DNA of 64,000 nt from Gibbula magus (lineage: Eukaryota > Mollusca > Gastropoda > Trochida > Trochidae). Both the position numbers and the translations under genes were made by a program. This document shows positions 47,001 to 62,059 of the stretch, one piece after another. Under the pieces are notes generated by a model. It saw only the letters and a list, made by a program, of their open reading frames with translations, was not told the origin of the DNA and searched no databases. The stretch spans positions 18,987,569 through 19,051,568 of the forward strand of contig OW388302.1 in assembly GCA_936450465.1 (NCBI GenBank), in the 5' to 3' direction. Position 1 is the stretch's first letter, and each line of letters starts with the position of its first letter.

Positions 47001-50000
47001 AGTGCCTGTATGTGTGACCTCATACTCTATATGACACAGTGCCTGTATTTGTGACCTCATACACTATATGACACAGTGCCTGTATGTGTGACCTCATACT
47101 CTATATGACACAGTGCCTGTATGTGTGACCTTATACACTATATGACACAGTGCCTGTATGTGTGACCTCATACACTATATGACACAGTGCCTGTATGTGT
47201 GACCTCATACTCTATATGACACAGTGCCTGTATGTGTGATCTCATACTCTATATGACACAATGCCTGTATGTGTGACCTCATACTCTATATGACACAGTG
47301 CCTGTATGTGTGAACTCATACACTTTATGACACAGTGAATGTATGTGTGACCTCATACTCTATATGACACAGTGCCTGTATGTGTGATCTCATACACTTT
47401 ATGACACAGTGAATGTATGTGTGACCTCATACTCTATATGACACAGTGCCTGTATGTGTGACCTCATACACTATATGACACAGTGCCTGTATGTGTGACC
47501 TCATACTCTATATGACACAGTGCCTATATGTGTGACCTCATACACTTTATGACACAGTGCCTGTATGTGTGACCTCATAATCTATATGACACAGTGCCTG
47601 TATTTGTGATCTCATACTCTATATGCCACAGTGGCTGTATGTGTGACCTCAAAAACTATATGACACAGTGCCTGTATGTGTGACCTCATAGTCTATATGA
47701 CACAGTGCTTGTATGTGTGATCTCATACTCTATATGACACAGTGCCTGTATGTGTGACCTCATACTCTATGTGACACAGTGCCTGTATGTGTGACCTCAT
47801 ACTCTTTATGACACAGTGCCTGTATGTGTGACCTCACACTCTATCTGACACAGTGCCTGTATGTGTGACCTCATACTCTATATGACACAGTGCCTGTATG
47901 TGTGACCTCATACTCTTTATGACACAGTGCCTGTATGTGTGACCTCACACTCTATCTGACACAGTGCCTGTATGTGTGACCTCATACTCTATATGACACA
48001 GTGCCTGTATGTGTGACCTCATAATCTATATGACACAGTGCCTGTATGTGTGACCACATACTCTATATGACACAGTGCCTATATGTGTGACCACATACAC
48101 TATATGACACAGTGCCTATATGTGTGACCTCATACACTTTATGACACAGTGCCTGTATGTTTGACCTCATACTCTATATGACACAGTGCCTATATATGTG
48201 ACCACATACTCTATATGACAAAGTGCCTATATGTGTGACCTTATACACTATATGACACAGTGCCTGTATGTGTGACCTCATAATCTATATGACACAATGC
48301 CTGTATGTGTGACCACATACTCTATACGACACAGTGCCTGTATGTGTGACCTCATACACTATATGACACAGTGCCTGTATGTGTGACCTCATAATCTATA
48401 TGACACAATGCCTATATGTGTGACCTCATACTCTATATTACACAGTGCCTATATGTGTGACCTCATACTCTATATGACACAGTGCCTGTATGTGTGACCT
48501 CATACACTATATGACACAATGCCTGTATGTGTGACCTCATACTCTATATGACACAATGCCTGTATGTGTGACCACATACTCTATATGACACAGTGCCTAT
48601 ATGTGTGACCTCATACACTATATGACACAGTGCCTGTATGTGTGACCTCATAATCTATATGACACAATGCCTGTATGTGTGACCACATACTCTATATTAC
48701 ACAGTGCCTATATGTGTGACCTCATACACTTCATGACACAGTGCCTATATGTGTGACCTCATACTCTATATGACACAGTGCCTATATGTGTGACCACATA
48801 CTCTATATTACACAGTGCCTGTATGTGTGACCTCATACACTTTATGACACAGTGCCTGTATGTGTGACCACATACTCTATATGACACAGTGCCTGTATGT
48901 GTGACCTCATACACTATATGACACAGTGCCTGTATGTGTGACCTCATAATCTATATGACACAATGCCTATATGTGTGACCTCATACTCTATATTACACAG
49001 TGCCTATATGTGTGACCTCATACTCTATATGACACAGTGCCTGGATGTGTGACCTCATACACTATATGACACAATGCCTGTATGTGTGACCTCATACTCT
49101 ATATGACACAATGCCTGTATGTGTGACCACATACTCTATATGACACAGTGCCTGTATGTGTGACCTCATACACTATATGACACAGTGCCTGTATGTGTGA
49201 CCTCATAATCTATATGACACAATGCCTGTATGTGTGACCACATACTCTATATTACACAGTGCCTATATGTGTGACATCATACACTTTATGACACAGTGCC
49301 TATATGTGTGACCCCATACTCTATATGACACAGTGCCTATATGTGTGACCACATACTCTATATTACACAGTGCCTGTATGTGTGACCTCATACACTATAT
49401 GACACAGTGCCTGTATGTGTGACCACATACTCTATATGACACAGTGCCTGTATGTGTGACCTCATACTCTATATGACACAGTGCCTGTATGTGTGACCTT
49501 ATACACTATATGACACAGTGCCTGTATGTGTGACCTTATACACTATATGACACAGTGCCTGTATGTGTGACCTTATACACTATATGACACAGTGCCTGTA
49601 TGTGTGACCTTATACACTATATGACACAGTGCCTGTATGTGTGACCACATACTCTATATGACACAGTGCCTGTATGTGTGACCTTATACACTATATGACA
49701 CAGTGCCTGTATGTGTGACCTTATACACTATATGACACAGTGCCTGTATGTGTGACCACATACTCTATATGACACAGTGCCTGTATGTGTGACCTCATAC
49801 TCTATATGACACAGTGCCTGTATGTGTGACCTCATACTCTATATGACACAGTGCCTCTATGTGTGACCTCATACTCTTTATGACACAGTGCCTGTATGTG
49901 TGACCTTATACACTTTATGACACAGTGCCTGTATGTGTGACCTTATACACTATATGACACAGTGCCTGTATGTGTGACCACATACTCTATATGACACAGT

Positions 50001-53000
50001 GCCTGTATGTGTGACCTTATACACTATATGACACAGTGCCTGTATGTGTGACCTTATACACTATATGACACAGTGCCTGTATGTGTGACCACATACTCTA
50101 TATGACACAGTGCCTGTATGTGTGACCTCATACTCTATATGACACAGTGCCTGTATGTGTGACCTCATACTCTATATGACACAGTGCCTCTATGTGTGAC
50201 CTCATACTCTTTATGACACAGTGCCTGTATGTGTGACCTTATACACTATATGACACAGTGCCTGTATGTGTGACCTCATACTCTATATGACACAGTGCCT
50301 GTATGTGTGACCTCATACTCTATATGACACAGTGCCTGTATGTGTGACCTCATACTCTATATGACACAGTGCCTCTATGTGTGACCTCATACTCTTTATG
50401 ACACAGTGCCTGTATGTGTGACCTTATACACTATATGACACAGTGCCTGTATGTGTGACCTCATACTCTATATGACACAGTGCCTGTATGTGTGACCTCA
50501 TACTCTATATGACACAGTGCCTCTATGTGTGACCTCATACTCTATATGACACAGTGCCTGTATGTGTGACCTTATACACTTTATGACACAGTGCCTGTAT
50601 GTGTGACCTTATACACTATATGACACAGTGCCTGTATGTGTGACCTCATACTCTATATGACACAGTGCCTCTATGTGTGACCTCATACTCTATATGACAC
50701 AGTGCCTGTATGTGTGACCTTATACACTATATGACACAGTGCCTGTATGTGTGACCTCATACTCTATATGACACAGTGCCTGTATGTGTGACCACATACT
50801 CTATATGACACAGTGCCTGTATGTGTGACCTCATACACTTTATGACACAGTGCCTGTATATGTGACCTTATACACTATATGACACAGTGCCTGTATGTGT
50901 GACCTCATACTCTATATGACACAGTGCCTCTATGTGTGACCTCATACTCTATATGACACAATGCCTTTATGTGTGACCTCATACACTATATGACACAGTG
51001 CCTGTATGTGTGACCTCATACACTATATGACACAGTGCCTGTATGTGTGACCTCATACTCTATATGACACAGTGCCTGTATGTGTGACCTTATACACTTT
51101 ATGACACAGTGCCTGTATGTGTGACCTTATACACTATATGACACAGTGCCTGTATGTGTGACCTCATACTCTATATGACACAGTGCCTCTATGTGTGACC
51201 TCATACTCTATATGACACAATGCCTTTATGTGTGACCTCATACACTATATGACACAGTGCCTGTATGTGTGACCTCATACACTATATGACACAGTGCCTG
51301 TATGTGTGACCTCATACTCTATATGTCACAGTGCCTGTATGTGTGACCTCATACTCTATATGACACAGTGCCTGTATATGTGACCTCATACTCTTTATGA
51401 CACAGTGTCTGTATGTGTGACCTCATACTCTATATGTCACAGTGCCTGTATGTGTGACCTCATACTCTATATGACACAATGCCTGTATGTGTGACCTCAT
51501 ACACTATATTACACAGTGCCTATATGTGTGACCTCATACTCTATATGACACAGTGCCTCTATGTGTGACCTCATACTCTATATGGCACAATGCCTGTATG
51601 TGTGACCTCATACACTATATTACACAGTGCCTATATGTGTGACCACATACTCTATATGACACATTGCCTGTATGTGTGACCACATACTCTATATGACACA
51701 ATGCCTGTATGTGTGACCACATACTCTATATGACACAGTGCCTGTATGTGTGACCTCATACACTATATGACACAATGCCTGTATGTGTGACCTCATACAC
51801 TATATTACACAGTGCCTGTATGTGTGACCACATACTCTATATGACACAGTGCCTGTATGTGTGACCTCATACACTATATTACACAGTGCCTATATGTGTG
51901 ACCACATACTCTATATGACACAATGCCTGTATGTGTGACCACATACTCTATATGACACAGTGCCTATATGTGTGACCTCATACACTATATGACACAGTGC
52001 CTGTATGTGTGACCTCATACACTATATTACACAGTGCCTGTATGTGTGACCACATACTCTATATGACACAGTGCCTGTATGTGTGACCTCATACACTATA
52101 TGACACAGTGCTTGTATGTGTGACCTCATACACTATATGACACAGTGCCTGTATGTGTGACCTCATACTCTATATGACACAGTGCCTGTATGTGTGACCA
52201 TATACTCTATATTACACAGTGCCTATATGTGTGACCTCATACTCTATATTACACAGTGCCTATATGTGTGACCTCATACTCTATATGACACAGTGCCTGT
52301 ATGTGTGACCTCATACACTATATGACACAATGCCTGTATGTGTGACCTCATACTCTATATGACACAATGCCTGTATGTGTGACCACATACTCTATATGAC
52401 ACAGTGCCTGTATGTGTGACCTCATAATCTATATGACACAATGCCTGTATGTGTGACCACATACTCTATATTACACAGTGCCTATATGTGTGACCTCATA
52501 CACTTCATGACACAGTGCCTATATGTGTGACCTCATACTCTATATGACACAGTGCCTATATGTGTGACCACATACTCTATATTACACAGTGCCTGTATGT
52601 GTGACCTCATACACTTTATGACACAGTGCCTGTATGTGTGACCACATACTCTATATGACACAGTGCCTGTATGTGTGACCTCATACACTATATGACACAG
52701 TGCCTGTATGTGTGACCTCATAATCTATATGACACAATGCCTATATGTGTGACCTCATACTCTATATTACACAGTGCCTATATGTGTGACCTCATACTCT
52801 ATATGACACAGTGCCTGGATGTGTGACCTCATACACTATATGACACAATGCCTGTATGTGTGACCTCATACTCTATATGACACAATGCCTGTATGTGTGA
52901 CCACATACTCTATATGACACAGTGCCTGTATGTGTGACCTCATACACTATATGACACAGTGCCTGTATGTGTGACCTCATAATCTATATGACACAATGCC

Positions 53001-56000
53001 TGTATGTGTGACCACATACTCTATATTACACAGTGCCTATATGTGTGACATCATACACTTTATGACACAGTGCCTATATGTGTGACCTCATACTCTATAT
53101 GACGCAGTGCCTATATGTGTGACCACATACTCTATATTACACAGTGCCTGTATGTGTGACCTCATACACTATATGACACAGTGCCTGTATGTGTGACCAC
53201 ATACTCTATATGACACAGTGCCTGTATGTGTGACCTCATACTCTATATGACACAGTGCCTGTATGTGTGACCTTATACACTATATGACACAGTGCCTGTA
53301 TGTGTAACCTTATACACTATATGACACAGTGCCTGTATGTGTGACCTCATACTCTATATGACACAGTGCCTCTATGTGTGACCTCATACTCTATATGACA
53401 CAGTGCCTGTATGTGTGACCTTATACACTTTATGACACAGTGCCTGTATGTGTGACCTTATACACTATATGACACAGTGCCTGTATGTGTGACCTCATAC
53501 TCTATATGACACAGTGCCTCTATGTGTGACCTCATACTCTATATGACACAATGCCTGTATGTGTGACCTTATACACTATATGACACAGTGCCTGTATGTG
53601 TGACCTCATACTCTATATGACACAGTGCCTCTATGTGTGACCTCATACTCTATATGACACAGTGCCTGTATGTGTGACCTTATACACTTTATGACACAGT
53701 GCCTGTATGTGTGACCTTAAACACTATATGACACAGTGCCTGTATGTGTGACCTCATACTCTATATGACACAGTGCCTCTATGTGTGACCTCATACTCTA
53801 TATGACACAGTGCCTGTATGTGTGACCTTATACACTATATGACACAGTGCCTGTATGTGTGACCTCATACTCTATATGACACAGTGCCTGTATGTGTGAC
53901 CACATACTCTATATGACACAGTGCCTGTATGTGTGACCTCATACTCTATATGACACAGTGCCTGTATGTGTGACCTTATACACTTTATGACACAGTGCCT
54001 GTATGTGTGACCTCATACACTATATGACACAGTGCCTGTATGTGTGACCTCATACTCTATATGACACAGTGCCTCTATGTGTGACCTCATACTCTATATG
54101 ACACAATGCCTGTATGTGTGACCTCATACACTATATTACACAGTGCCTATATGTGTGACCTCATACTCTATATGACACAGTGCCTCTATGTGTGACCTCA
54201 TACTCTATATGGCACAATGCCTGTATGTGTGACCTCATACACTATATTACACAGTGCCTATATGTGTGACCACATACTCTATATGACACATTGCCTGTAT
54301 GTGTGACCACATACTCTATATGACACAATGCCTGTATGTGTGACCACATACTCTATATGACACAGTGCCTGTATGTGTGACCTCATACACTATATGACAC
54401 AATGCCTGTATGTGTGACCTCATACACTATATTACACAGTGCCTGTATGTGTGACCACATACTCTATATGACACAGTGCCTGTATGTGTGACCTCATACA
54501 CTATATTACACAGTGCCTATATGTGTGACCACATACTCTATATGACACAATGCCTGTATGTGTGACCACATACTCTATATGACACAGTGCCTATATGTGT
54601 GACCTCATACACTATATGACACAGTGCCTGTATGTGTGACCTCATACACTATATTACACAGTGCCTGTATGTGTGACCACATACTCTATATGACACAGTG
54701 CCTGTATGTGTGACCTCATACTCTATATGACACAGTGCCTGTATGTGTGACCATATACTCTATATTACACAGTGCCTATATGTGTGACCACATACTCTAT
54801 CTGACACAATGCCTGTATGTGTGACCACATACTCTATATGACACAGTGCCTATATGTGTGACCTCATACACTATATGACACAGTGCCTGTATGTGTGACC
54901 TCATAATCTATATGACACAATGCCTGTATGTGTGACCACATACTCTATATTACACAGTGCCTATATGTGTGACCTCATACACTTTATGACACAATGCCTG
55001 TATGTAACCTCATACACTATATTACACAGTGCCTATATGTGTGAGCACATACTCTATATGACACAGTGCCTATATGTGTGACCTCATACACTATATGACA
55101 CAGTGCCTGTATGTGTGACCTCATACACTATATGACACAGTGCCTGTATGTGTGACCTCATACTCTATATGACACAATGCCTGTATGTGTGACCACATAC
55201 TCTATATGACACAGTGCCTGTATGTGTGACCTCATACACTGTATGACACAGTGCCTGTATGTGTGACCTCATAATATATATGACACAGTGCCTATATGTG
55301 TGACCTCATACTCTATATGACACAGTGCCTGTATGTGTGACCTCATACACTATGTGACACAGTGCCTGTATGTGTGACCACATACTCTATATGTCAGAGT
55401 GCCTATATATGTGACCTCATACACTTTATGACACAGTGCCTGTATGTGTGATCTCATACTCGATATTACACAGTGCCTATCTGTGTGACCTCATACTCTA
55501 TATGACACAGTGCCTGTATGTATGACCTCATACTCTATATGACACAGTGCTTGTATGTGTGACCTCATACTCTATATGACACAGTGCCTATATGTGTGAC
55601 CACATACTCTATATGACACAGTGCCTGTATGTGTGACCTCATACTCTATATGACACAGTGCCTGTATGTGTGACCTCATACTCTATATGACACAGTGCCT
55701 ATATGTGTGACCACATACTCTATATGACACAGTGCCTGTATGTGTGACCTCATACTCTATATGACACACTGCCTGTATGTGTGACCTCATACTCTATATG
55801 ACACACTGCCTGTATGTGTGACCTCATACTCTATATGACACAGTGCCTATATGTGTGACCACATACTCTATATGACACAGTGCCTGTATGTGTGACCTCA
55901 TACTCTATATGACACAGTGCCTGTATGTGTGACCTCATACTCTATATGACACAGTGCCTATATGTGTGACCACATACTCTATATGACACAGTGCCTGTAT

Positions 56001-59000
56001 GTGTGACCTCATACTCTATATGACACAGTGCCTGTATGTGTGACCTCATACTCTATATGACACAGTGCCTATATGTGTGACCACATACTCTATATGACAC
56101 AGTGCCTGTATGTGTGACCTCATACTCTATATGACACACTGCCTGTATGTGTGACCTCATACTCTATATGACACACTGCCTGTATGTGTGACCTCATACT
56201 CTATATGACACAGTGCCTATATGTGTGACCACATACTCTATATGACACAGTGCCTGTATGTGTGACCTCATACTCTATATGACACAGTGCCTGTATGTGT
56301 GACCATATACTCTATATGACACAGTGCCTGTATGTGTGACCTCATACACTATATGACACAGTGCCTGTATGTGTGACCTCATAATCTATATGACACACTG
56401 CCTATATGTGTGACCTCATACTCTATATTACACAGTGCCTATATGTGTGACCTCATACTCTATATGACACAGTGCCTGTATGTGTGACCTCATACTCTAT
56501 ATGACACAGTGCCTGTATGTGTGACCACATACTCTATATGACACAGTGCCTGTATGTGTGACCTCATACACTATATGACACAGTGCCTGTATGTGTGACC
56601 TCATAATCTATATGACACAATGCCTATATGTGTGACCTCATACTCTATATTACACAGTGCCTATATGTGTGACCTCATACTCTATATGACACAGTGCCTG
56701 TATGTGTGACCTCATACACTATATGACACAATGCCTGTATGTGTGACCTCATACTCTATATGACACAATGCCTGTATGTGTGACCACATACTCTATATGA
56801 CACAGTGCCTGTATGTGTGACCTCATACACTATATGACACAGTGCCTGTATGTGTGACCTCATAATCTATATGACACAATGCCTGTATGTGTGACCACAT
56901 ACTCTATATTACACAGTGCCTATATGTGTGACATCATACACTTTATGACACAGTGCCTATATGTGTGACCTCATACTCTATATGACACAGTGCCTATATG
57001 TGTGACCACATACTCTATATTACACAGTGCCTGTATGTGTGACCTCATACACTATATGACACAGTGCCTGTATGTGTGACCACATACTCTATATGACACA
57101 GTGCCTGTATGTGTGCCCTCATACTCTATATGACACAGTGCCTCTATGTGTGACCTCATACTCTATATGACACAATGCCTGTATGTGTGACCTTATACAC
57201 TATATGACACAGTGCCTATATGTGTGACCTCATACTCTATATGACACAGTGCCTGTATGTGTGACCTCATACACTATATGACACAGTGCCTGTATGTGTG
57301 ACCTCATACACTATATTACACAGTGCCTATATGTGTGACCTCATACTCTATATGACACAGTGCCTCTATGTGTGACCTCATACTCTATATGACACAATGC
57401 CTGTATGTGTGACCTCATACACTATATTACACAGTGCCTATATGTGTGACCACATACTCTATATTACACAGTGCCTGTATGTGTGACCTCATACTCTATA
57501 TGACACAGTGCCTCTATGTGTGACCTCATACTCTATATGACACAATGCCTGTATGTGTGACCTCATACACTATATTACACAGTGCCTATATGTGTGACCT
57601 CATACTCTATATGACACAGTTCCTCTATGTGTGACCTCATACTCTATATGACACAATGCCTGTATGTGTGACCTCATACACTATATTACACAGTGCCTAT
57701 ATGTGTGACCACATACTCTATATGACACAATGCCTGTATGTGTGACCACATACTCTATATGACACAGTGCCTCTATGTGTGACCTCATACTCTATATGAC
57801 ACAATGCCTGTATGTGTGACCTCATACACTATATTACACAGTGCCTATATGTGTGACCACATACTCTATATGACACAATGCCTGTATGTGTGACCACATA
57901 CTCTATATGACACAATGCCTGTATGTGTGACCACATACTCTATATGACACAGTGCCTGTATGTGTGACCTCATACACTATATGACACAATGCCTGTATGT
58001 GTGACCTCATACACTATATTACACAGTGCCTGTATGTGTGACCACATACTCTATATGACACAGTGCCTGTATGTGTGACCTCATACACTATATTACACAG
58101 TGCCTATATGTGTGACCACATACTCTATATGACACAATGCCTGTATGTGTGACCACATACTCTATATGACACAGTGCCTATATGTGTGACCTCATACACT
58201 ATATGACACAGTGCCTGTATGTGTGACCTCATACACTATATTACACAGTGCCTGTTTGTGTGACCACATACTCTATATTACACAGTGCCTGTATGTGTGA
58301 CCTCATACTCTATATGACACAGTGCCTCTATGTGTGACCTCATACTCTATATGACACAATGCCTGTATGTGTGACCTCATACACTATATTACACAGTGCC
58401 TATATGTGTGACCACATACTCTATATGACACAATGCCTGTATGTGTGACCACATACTCTATATGACACAATGCCTGTATGTGTGACCACATACTCTATAT
58501 GACACAGTGCCTGTATGTGTGACCTCATACACTATATGACACAATGCCTGTATGTGTGACCTCATACACTATATTACACAGTGCCTGTATGTGTGACCAC
58601 ATACTCTATATGACACAGTGCCTGTATGTGTGACCTCATACACTATATTACACAGTGCCTATATGTGTGACCACATACTCTATATGACACAATGCCTGTA
58701 TGTGTGACCACATACTCTATATGACAAAATGCCTGTATGTGTGACCACATACTCTATATGACACAGTGCCTGTATGTGTGACCTCATACACTATATGACA
58801 CAATGCCTGTATGTGTGACCTCATACACTATATTACACAGTGCCTGTATGTGTGACCACATACTCTATATGACACAGTGCCTGTATGTGTGACCTCATAC
58901 ACTATATTACACAGTGCCTATATGTGTGACCACATACTCTATATGACACAATGCCTGTATGTGTGACCACATACTCTATATGACACAGTGCCTATATGTG

Positions 59001-61262
59001 TGACCTCATACACTATATGACACAGTGCCTGTATGTGTGACCTCATACACTATATTACACAGTGCCTGTATGTGTGACCACATACTCTATATGACACAGT
59101 GCCTGTATGTGTGACCTCATACACTATATTACACAGTGCCTATATGTGTGACCACATACTCTATATGACACAATGCCTGTATGTGTGACCACATACTCTA
59201 TATGACACAGTGCCTATATGTGTGACCTCATACACTATATGACACAGTGCCTGTATGTGTGACCTCATAATCTATATGACACAATGCCTGTATGTGTGAC
59301 CACATACTCTATATTACACAGTGCCTATATGTGTGACCTCATACACTTTATGAAACAATGCCTGTATGTGTGACCTCATACACTATATTACACAGTGCCT
59401 ATATGTGTGAGCACATACTCTATATGACACAGTGCCTATATGTGTGACCTCATACACTATATGTCACAGTGCCTGTATGTGTGACCTCATACACTATATG
59501 TCACAGTGCCTGTATGTGTGACCTCATACACTTTATGACACAATGCCTGTATGTGTGACCTCATACACTATATGACACAGTGCCTATATGTGTGATCTCA
59601 TACTCAATATGTCACAGTGCCTGTATGTGTGACCTCATACACTATATGACACAGTGCCTGTATGTGTGACCTCATACACTATATGACACAGTGCCTGTAT
59701 GTGTGACCTCATACTCTATATGACACAATGCCTGTATGTGTGACCACATACTTTATATGACACAGTGCCTATATGTGTGACCTCATACACTGTATGACAC
59801 AGTGCCTGTATGTGTGACCTCATAATCTATATGACACAATGCCTGTATGTGTGACCACATACTCTATATGACACAGTGCCTGTATGTGTGACCTCATACA
59901 CTATATGACACAGTGCCTGTATGTGTGACCTCATAATCTATATGACACAATGCCTATATGTGTGACCTCATACTCTATATTACACAGTGCCTATATGTGT
60001 GACCTCATACTCTATATGACACAGTGCCTGTATGTGTGACCTCATACACTATATGACACAGTGCCTGTATGTGTGACCTCATACTCTATATGACACAATG
60101 CCTGTATGTGTGACCACATACTTTATATGACACAGTGCCTATATGTGTGACCTCATACACTGTATGACACAGTGCCTGTATGTGTGACCTCATAATCTAT
60201 ATGACACAATGCCTGTATGTGTGACCTTATACACTATATGACACAGTGCCTGTATATGTGACCACATACTCTATGACACAGTGCCTGTATGTGTGACCAC
60301 ATACTCTATATGTCACAGTGCCTGTATGTGTGATCTCATACTCGATATTGCACAGTGCCTATATGTGTGACCTCATACTCTATATGACACAGTGCCTGTA
60401 TGTGTGACCTCATACACTATATGACACAATGCCTGTATGTGTGACCACATACTCTATATGTCACAGTGCCTATATGTGTGACCTCATACACTATATGACA
60501 CAATGCCTGTATGTGTGACCACATACTCTATATGACACAGTGCCTATATGTGTGACCTCATACACTATGACACAGTGCCTGTATGTGTGACCACATACTC
60601 TATATGTCACAGTGCCTGTATGTGTGATCTCATACTCGATATTGCACAGTGCCTATATGTGTGACCTCATACTCTATATGACACAGTGCCTGTATGTGTG
60701 ACCTCATACACTATATGACACAGTGCCTGTATGTGTGACCTCATACTCTATATGACACAGTGCCTATATGTGTGACCTCATACTCTATATGACACAGTGC
60801 CTGTATGTGTGACCTCATACTCTATATGACACAGTGCCTGTATGTGTGACCTCATACACTATATGACACAGTGCCTATATGTGTGACCTCATACTCTATA
60901 TGACACAGTGCCTGTATGTGTGACCTCATACACTATATGACACAATGCCTGTATGTGTGACCACATACTCTATATGTCACAGTGCCTATATATGTGACCT
61001 CATACACTTTATGACACAGTGCCTGTATGTGTGACCTCATACACTATATGACACAGTGCCTGTATATGTGACCTCATACACTATATGACACAGTGCCTGT
61101 ATGTGTGACCTCATACACTTTATGACACAGTGCCTGTTTGTGTGACCTCATAGTCTATATGCCACAGTGCCTGTATGTGTGATCTCATACTCTATATGAC
61201 ACAGCGTCTGTATGTGTGACCTCATACTCTTTATGACACAGTGCCTGTATGTGTGACCTCAT
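38012..61262. repeat. 37-bp satellite array, about 628 units
   Basis: A 37-bp unit (CACAGTGCCTGTATGTGTG then ACCTCATACTCTATATGA) fills 23.25 kb without interruption. Most units keep the length; rare 1-4 bp losses occur (for example CTCTATGACAC near 39525, GTATGTAACC near 55003). The left part (38-46 kb) has mainly CTCATAC, TTATACAC and AATCTAT variants. The right part (48-61 kb) adds ACCACATAC, ATTACACAG and ACAATGCC variants in recurring orders, giving higher-order repeats. 37 is not a multiple of three; the open frames of about 62 residues are trivial. It is non-coding. Confidence 0.98.
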
Positions 61263-61491
61263 ACTGACCATTGTACAATTTGGAAGGCGTTGAGGACAGA
61301 GATAAGTATACTGACCATTGTACAAGCTGGAAGGTGTTGGGGAAAGAGATAAGTATACTGACCATTGTACAAGTTGGAAGATGTTGAGGACAGGGATAAG
61401 TATACTTACCATTGTACAAGTTGGAAGGTGTTGGGGAAATAGAAAAGTATACTGACTATTGTACAGGTTGGAAGGTTGGGGACACAGATAA
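61263..61491. repeat. 47-bp minisatellite, five copies, abutting the satellite
   Basis: ACTGACCATTGTACAA starts units at 61263, 61310, 61357, 61404 and 61451, exactly 47 bp apart, each with TTGGAAGGTGTTGGGGA and AGAGATAAGTAT. A single related copy lies at 61767-61797 beside the candidate exon. The satellite passes into it with no gap, sharing CATACTGACC at the junction. Confidence 0.93.
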
Positions 61492-61645
61492 TTACATCCC
61501 ATTTAGACCTCGTTGCCCGTAGCAACCATTCATGTGTCCTGTTAATTATCGATATCATGTCTGTTTCGTCCTAACAGTCCTAATATATTGATACATGGAC
61601 ACTTTCAAAAATACTTTTAAACAAAATAAGTTACAGTTTATCAAC

Positions 61646-61722
61646 GCAGGACAGTTGTCCTCCAGCCTAGTCCTCGGCCTAAAGGCCTCGGACCTGGGCC
61701 TCTCAGACAAACTGTCCTGCTA
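61646..61722. repeat. Short palindromic repeat
   Basis: The outer arms CAGGACAGTTGTCC and GGACAACTGTCCTG-like sequence (here CAAACTGTCCTG) pair. The inner CCTCGGCCTAAAGGCCTCGG is itself a palindrome. It looks like a small fold-back insertion separating the single 47-bp unit from the array. Confidence 0.65.
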
Positions 61723-61772
61723 TTTCCCAATACAACTCGGAAACTACTGTTGTAACTATAACGTATACTGAC

Positions 61773-61919
61773 CATTGTACAGGTTGGAAGGTGTTGTTGA
61801 TGAGATGGTATTGGAAGTCCCCCTTGTTGCCAACCAACACAAACGTTACATTGGTTCTGGAAGTAGAGGCAACATTCATCGTTACAGTTAGAAGATCCAG
61901 GATCATTAAGCAATTAGCT
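61773..61919 (-). CDS. Candidate internal exon, unknown protein
   Basis: 147-bp minus-strand frame between an acceptor CCATCAG (61920-61922) and a donor ATG|GTCAGT (61767-61772). It reads MILDLLTVTMNVASTSRTN then VTFVLVGNKGDFQYHLINNT and FQPVQ, with phases one base before and two after. The family is not recognised. The region is flanked by repeats, and its 3' edge is the source of the 47-bp minisatellite. It may be a real exon of a minus-strand gene whose next intron holds the satellite, or a chance frame. Confidence 0.3.
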
Positions 61920-62059
61920 CTGATGGAGAAAATGCTTCATTTTGAAGTGTAATACCTTTATAATCAATGATCTAAATTTGTTACTGTTTGGAACGGTTAA
62001 GTACCATATTTATGAAACTAATGAATGGTATTAGTATCAAATGGCTTTCACCTTCATTT

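Noticed and set aside
44062..52721. Minus-strand open frames of 62 residues (MRSHIQALCH...) inside the satellite
   Set aside because: They follow from three 37-bp units giving 111 bp in phase. They repeat with the satellite, and mutations close them everywhere else.
38012..61262. CRISPR array
   Set aside because: The whole 37-bp unit is repeated with no unique spacers, and the context is eukaryotic.
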